Assembly: GCA_900169235.1 (NCBI GenBank)
Contig: FWCC01000300.1
Span: 62,001-126,000 of the forward strand
DNA: 64,000 bases
DNA from: Zarea fungicola
Taxonomy: Eukaryota; Ascomycota; Sordariomycetes; Hypocreales; Cordycipitaceae
Direction of reading: 5' to 3'
Of the stretch, positions 62,940 to 64,000 are shown in pieces. Within the stretch, counting starts at the first letter, position 1; each line of letters starts with the position of its first letter. A program made the position numbers and the translations under genes. A model generated the notes under the pieces. It did no database searches, had not been told where the DNA came from, and worked only from the letters and a program-made list of their open reading frames with translations.

Positions 62940-64000
62940 TCAATCAAAGCTTCTCTTCACAGTTTCATAGACTTTGTCGACCATGCCTGCAATCTCCTCC
63001 CTCGTACACGTGTAAGCTGGTGCAATCAACACATGATCGCCCTCGACGCCGTCCAGTGTGCCCGTTCCAGGATATAGCACAATGCCAACATCCACTAAAC
63101 CCTTCGTGTGTACTGCGTTGGCAATTCCTGCTGCTGATGGGAAAGGCGTCTTGCTCTTTTTGTCCTGAACAAACTCAATCTTGGATCTCAAGTCAGCAAG
63201 CATCTAAACTCCCAGGATTGGTCACACATACACCCCAGAAAAAACCCTTTCCTCTGACATTGCCGACATTTGGGTGGCCACCAAGCTTTTGCTCAAGGAG
63301 TTCACCTAGAATTTTTCCATTCTTGTTGACATTTTCGACAAGGTTATCCTCACGAACAATACGCTGCACCTCCAAAGCCGCCGCACATGCGACGGGATGA
63401 CCTTGGTATGTGTGCCCATGGGCAAATGCCCTGCGAATTTCATGTTAGCCATTGCAGCATCTTGATCATGCAGCGCATCTCAACAAACCCAGATCCGGCC
63501 ATCAGAGTTTCAGCTACTCGGTGGTTTATCATCATTCCGGCGACTGGCGCAAACCCACCACCCAGACCTTTTGCCATGGTCTGTATGTCTGGTACCACGC
63601 CCTCTTGTTGCCATGCATGCAATGTTCCGCAGCGGCCCATACCGGACATGACCTCTATTGCGTGATTAGCAGCTGTAACCCCTTGAGTACTGGAAAAGAA
63701 CACATGCCATCCATAATCAAAAGAGCTCCATATTTATCACAAACTCTTTTCATGGCCTTGAAGTAGCCAGGTACTGCGGGAACGCATCCCAGCGTCTCCC
63801 AAAACAGCCATGTTAGTTGGTTCGGTCTCCAGATGGATGTACAGATATGAAATAATTACCGCTCCGACGACCGGCTCAGCGACAAATGCACAAACAGTGT
63901 CCGGCCCGACTTGCTGAAACTTGCAATCTAGCTCATCAGCTAATTGCTCGACGTATTCTTCCGTCGTTTGCCCAGGCCTCAACCCTCTATACGCAAAACA
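62940..64000 (-). CDS. class III (PLP-dependent) aminotransferase, 3' part; 5' end lies beyond the window
   Basis: Five exons are visible (64000-63860, 63795-63708, 63654-63489, 63430-63232, 63179-62940) and encode the C-terminal 277 residues. The fold-type I aminotransferase signature is present: FVAEPVVGATLGCVPAVPGY, LLIMDEVMSGMGRCGTLHAW and the PLP-lysine site TMAKGLGGGFAPVAGM. HTYQGHPVACAAALEV, GKGFFWGIEF and VLYPG follow, and the end is HVLIAPAYTCTREEI. Family members transfer amino groups from omega-amino acids or amines, and fungal ones are often annotated as beta-alanine, 4-aminobutyrate or DAPA-type aminotransferases; the substrate cannot be told. Introns are 64, 53, 58 and 52 nt. 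The second uses a GC donor (GAT G^GCATGT) with ATAG acceptor, the only way to rebuild the invariant MDEV. The first acceptor is the weak GGGAG. Confidence 0.88.

Noticed and set aside
1..64000. CRISPR array, bacterial-type operon, prophage or biosynthetic gene cluster
   Set aside because: The window is eukaryotic with spliced genes. No regularly spaced repeats, integrases, polyketide or peptide synthases, or viral genes were seen.

Overview
The window looks like nuclear DNA of a filamentous ascomycete, most probably a Sordariomycete of the Hypocreales. Genes carry short introns (about 52-156 nt) with GTAAGT/GTATGT-like donors, CTAAC or CTGAC branch points and AG acceptors. The proteins have filamentous-fungal versions of Vac7, SNU13, NDC80, PEX14, PEX20 and the D-galacturonate enzyme LGD1. 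No operons, ribosomal RNA, convincing tRNA, CRISPR array or intact transposon was seen. The order assignment is inference from recalled protein families, not from a search.

Layout. 1-10 kb is gene-poor: a 3.8 kb gene-free stretch, a Vac7-like vacuolar regulator, then a decayed minus-strand copy of an ADE4-type purine gene that still shows its introns. 10-18.2 kb is housekeeping: DIM1 (18S rRNA methylation) and a PRP6/Prp1 splicing factor share a divergent promoter, followed by a small membrane-anchored protein and an ERCC1/Rad10 repair subunit. 18.8-20 kb holds a broken gene for a GPI-anchored secreted protein. 22-26 kb pairs LGD1 (L-galactonate dehydratase) with a secreted, GPI-anchored AA12-like sugar oxidoreductase. 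26.4-34.1 kb has SEC13, a 2EXR-domain protein, PEX20 and a large single-pass membrane protein. 34.1-45 kb is gene-poor with an unrecognised acidic protein and a BCS1-like AAA ATPase. 45-51 kb is lipid-related: HMG-CoA synthase, a DHCR24-like flavoprotein and a carboxylesterase-like hydrolase. 51-64 kb holds PEX14 (with a 7-nt micro-exon), NDC80, SNU13, a NAPE-PLD-like hydrolase, a dysferlin-domain (Mug65/Spo73-like) protein, a small cystine-knot-like secreted peptide and the 3' part of a class III aminotransferase that runs off the window end.

Functional links. PEX20 and PEX14 act in the same peroxisomal import pathway (PTS2 co-receptor and docking protein) and lie about 20 kb apart. LGD1 and the AA12-like protein both concern sugar-acid or sugar oxidation. 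HMG-CoA synthase and the DHCR24-like gene are convergent neighbours and both belong to sterol-related families. Otherwise this is an ordinary mixed gene neighbourhood and no dedicated gene cluster or new multi-gene system is evident. The most unusual items are the two pseudogenes, the micro-exon, a GC-AG intron and the candidate knottin.
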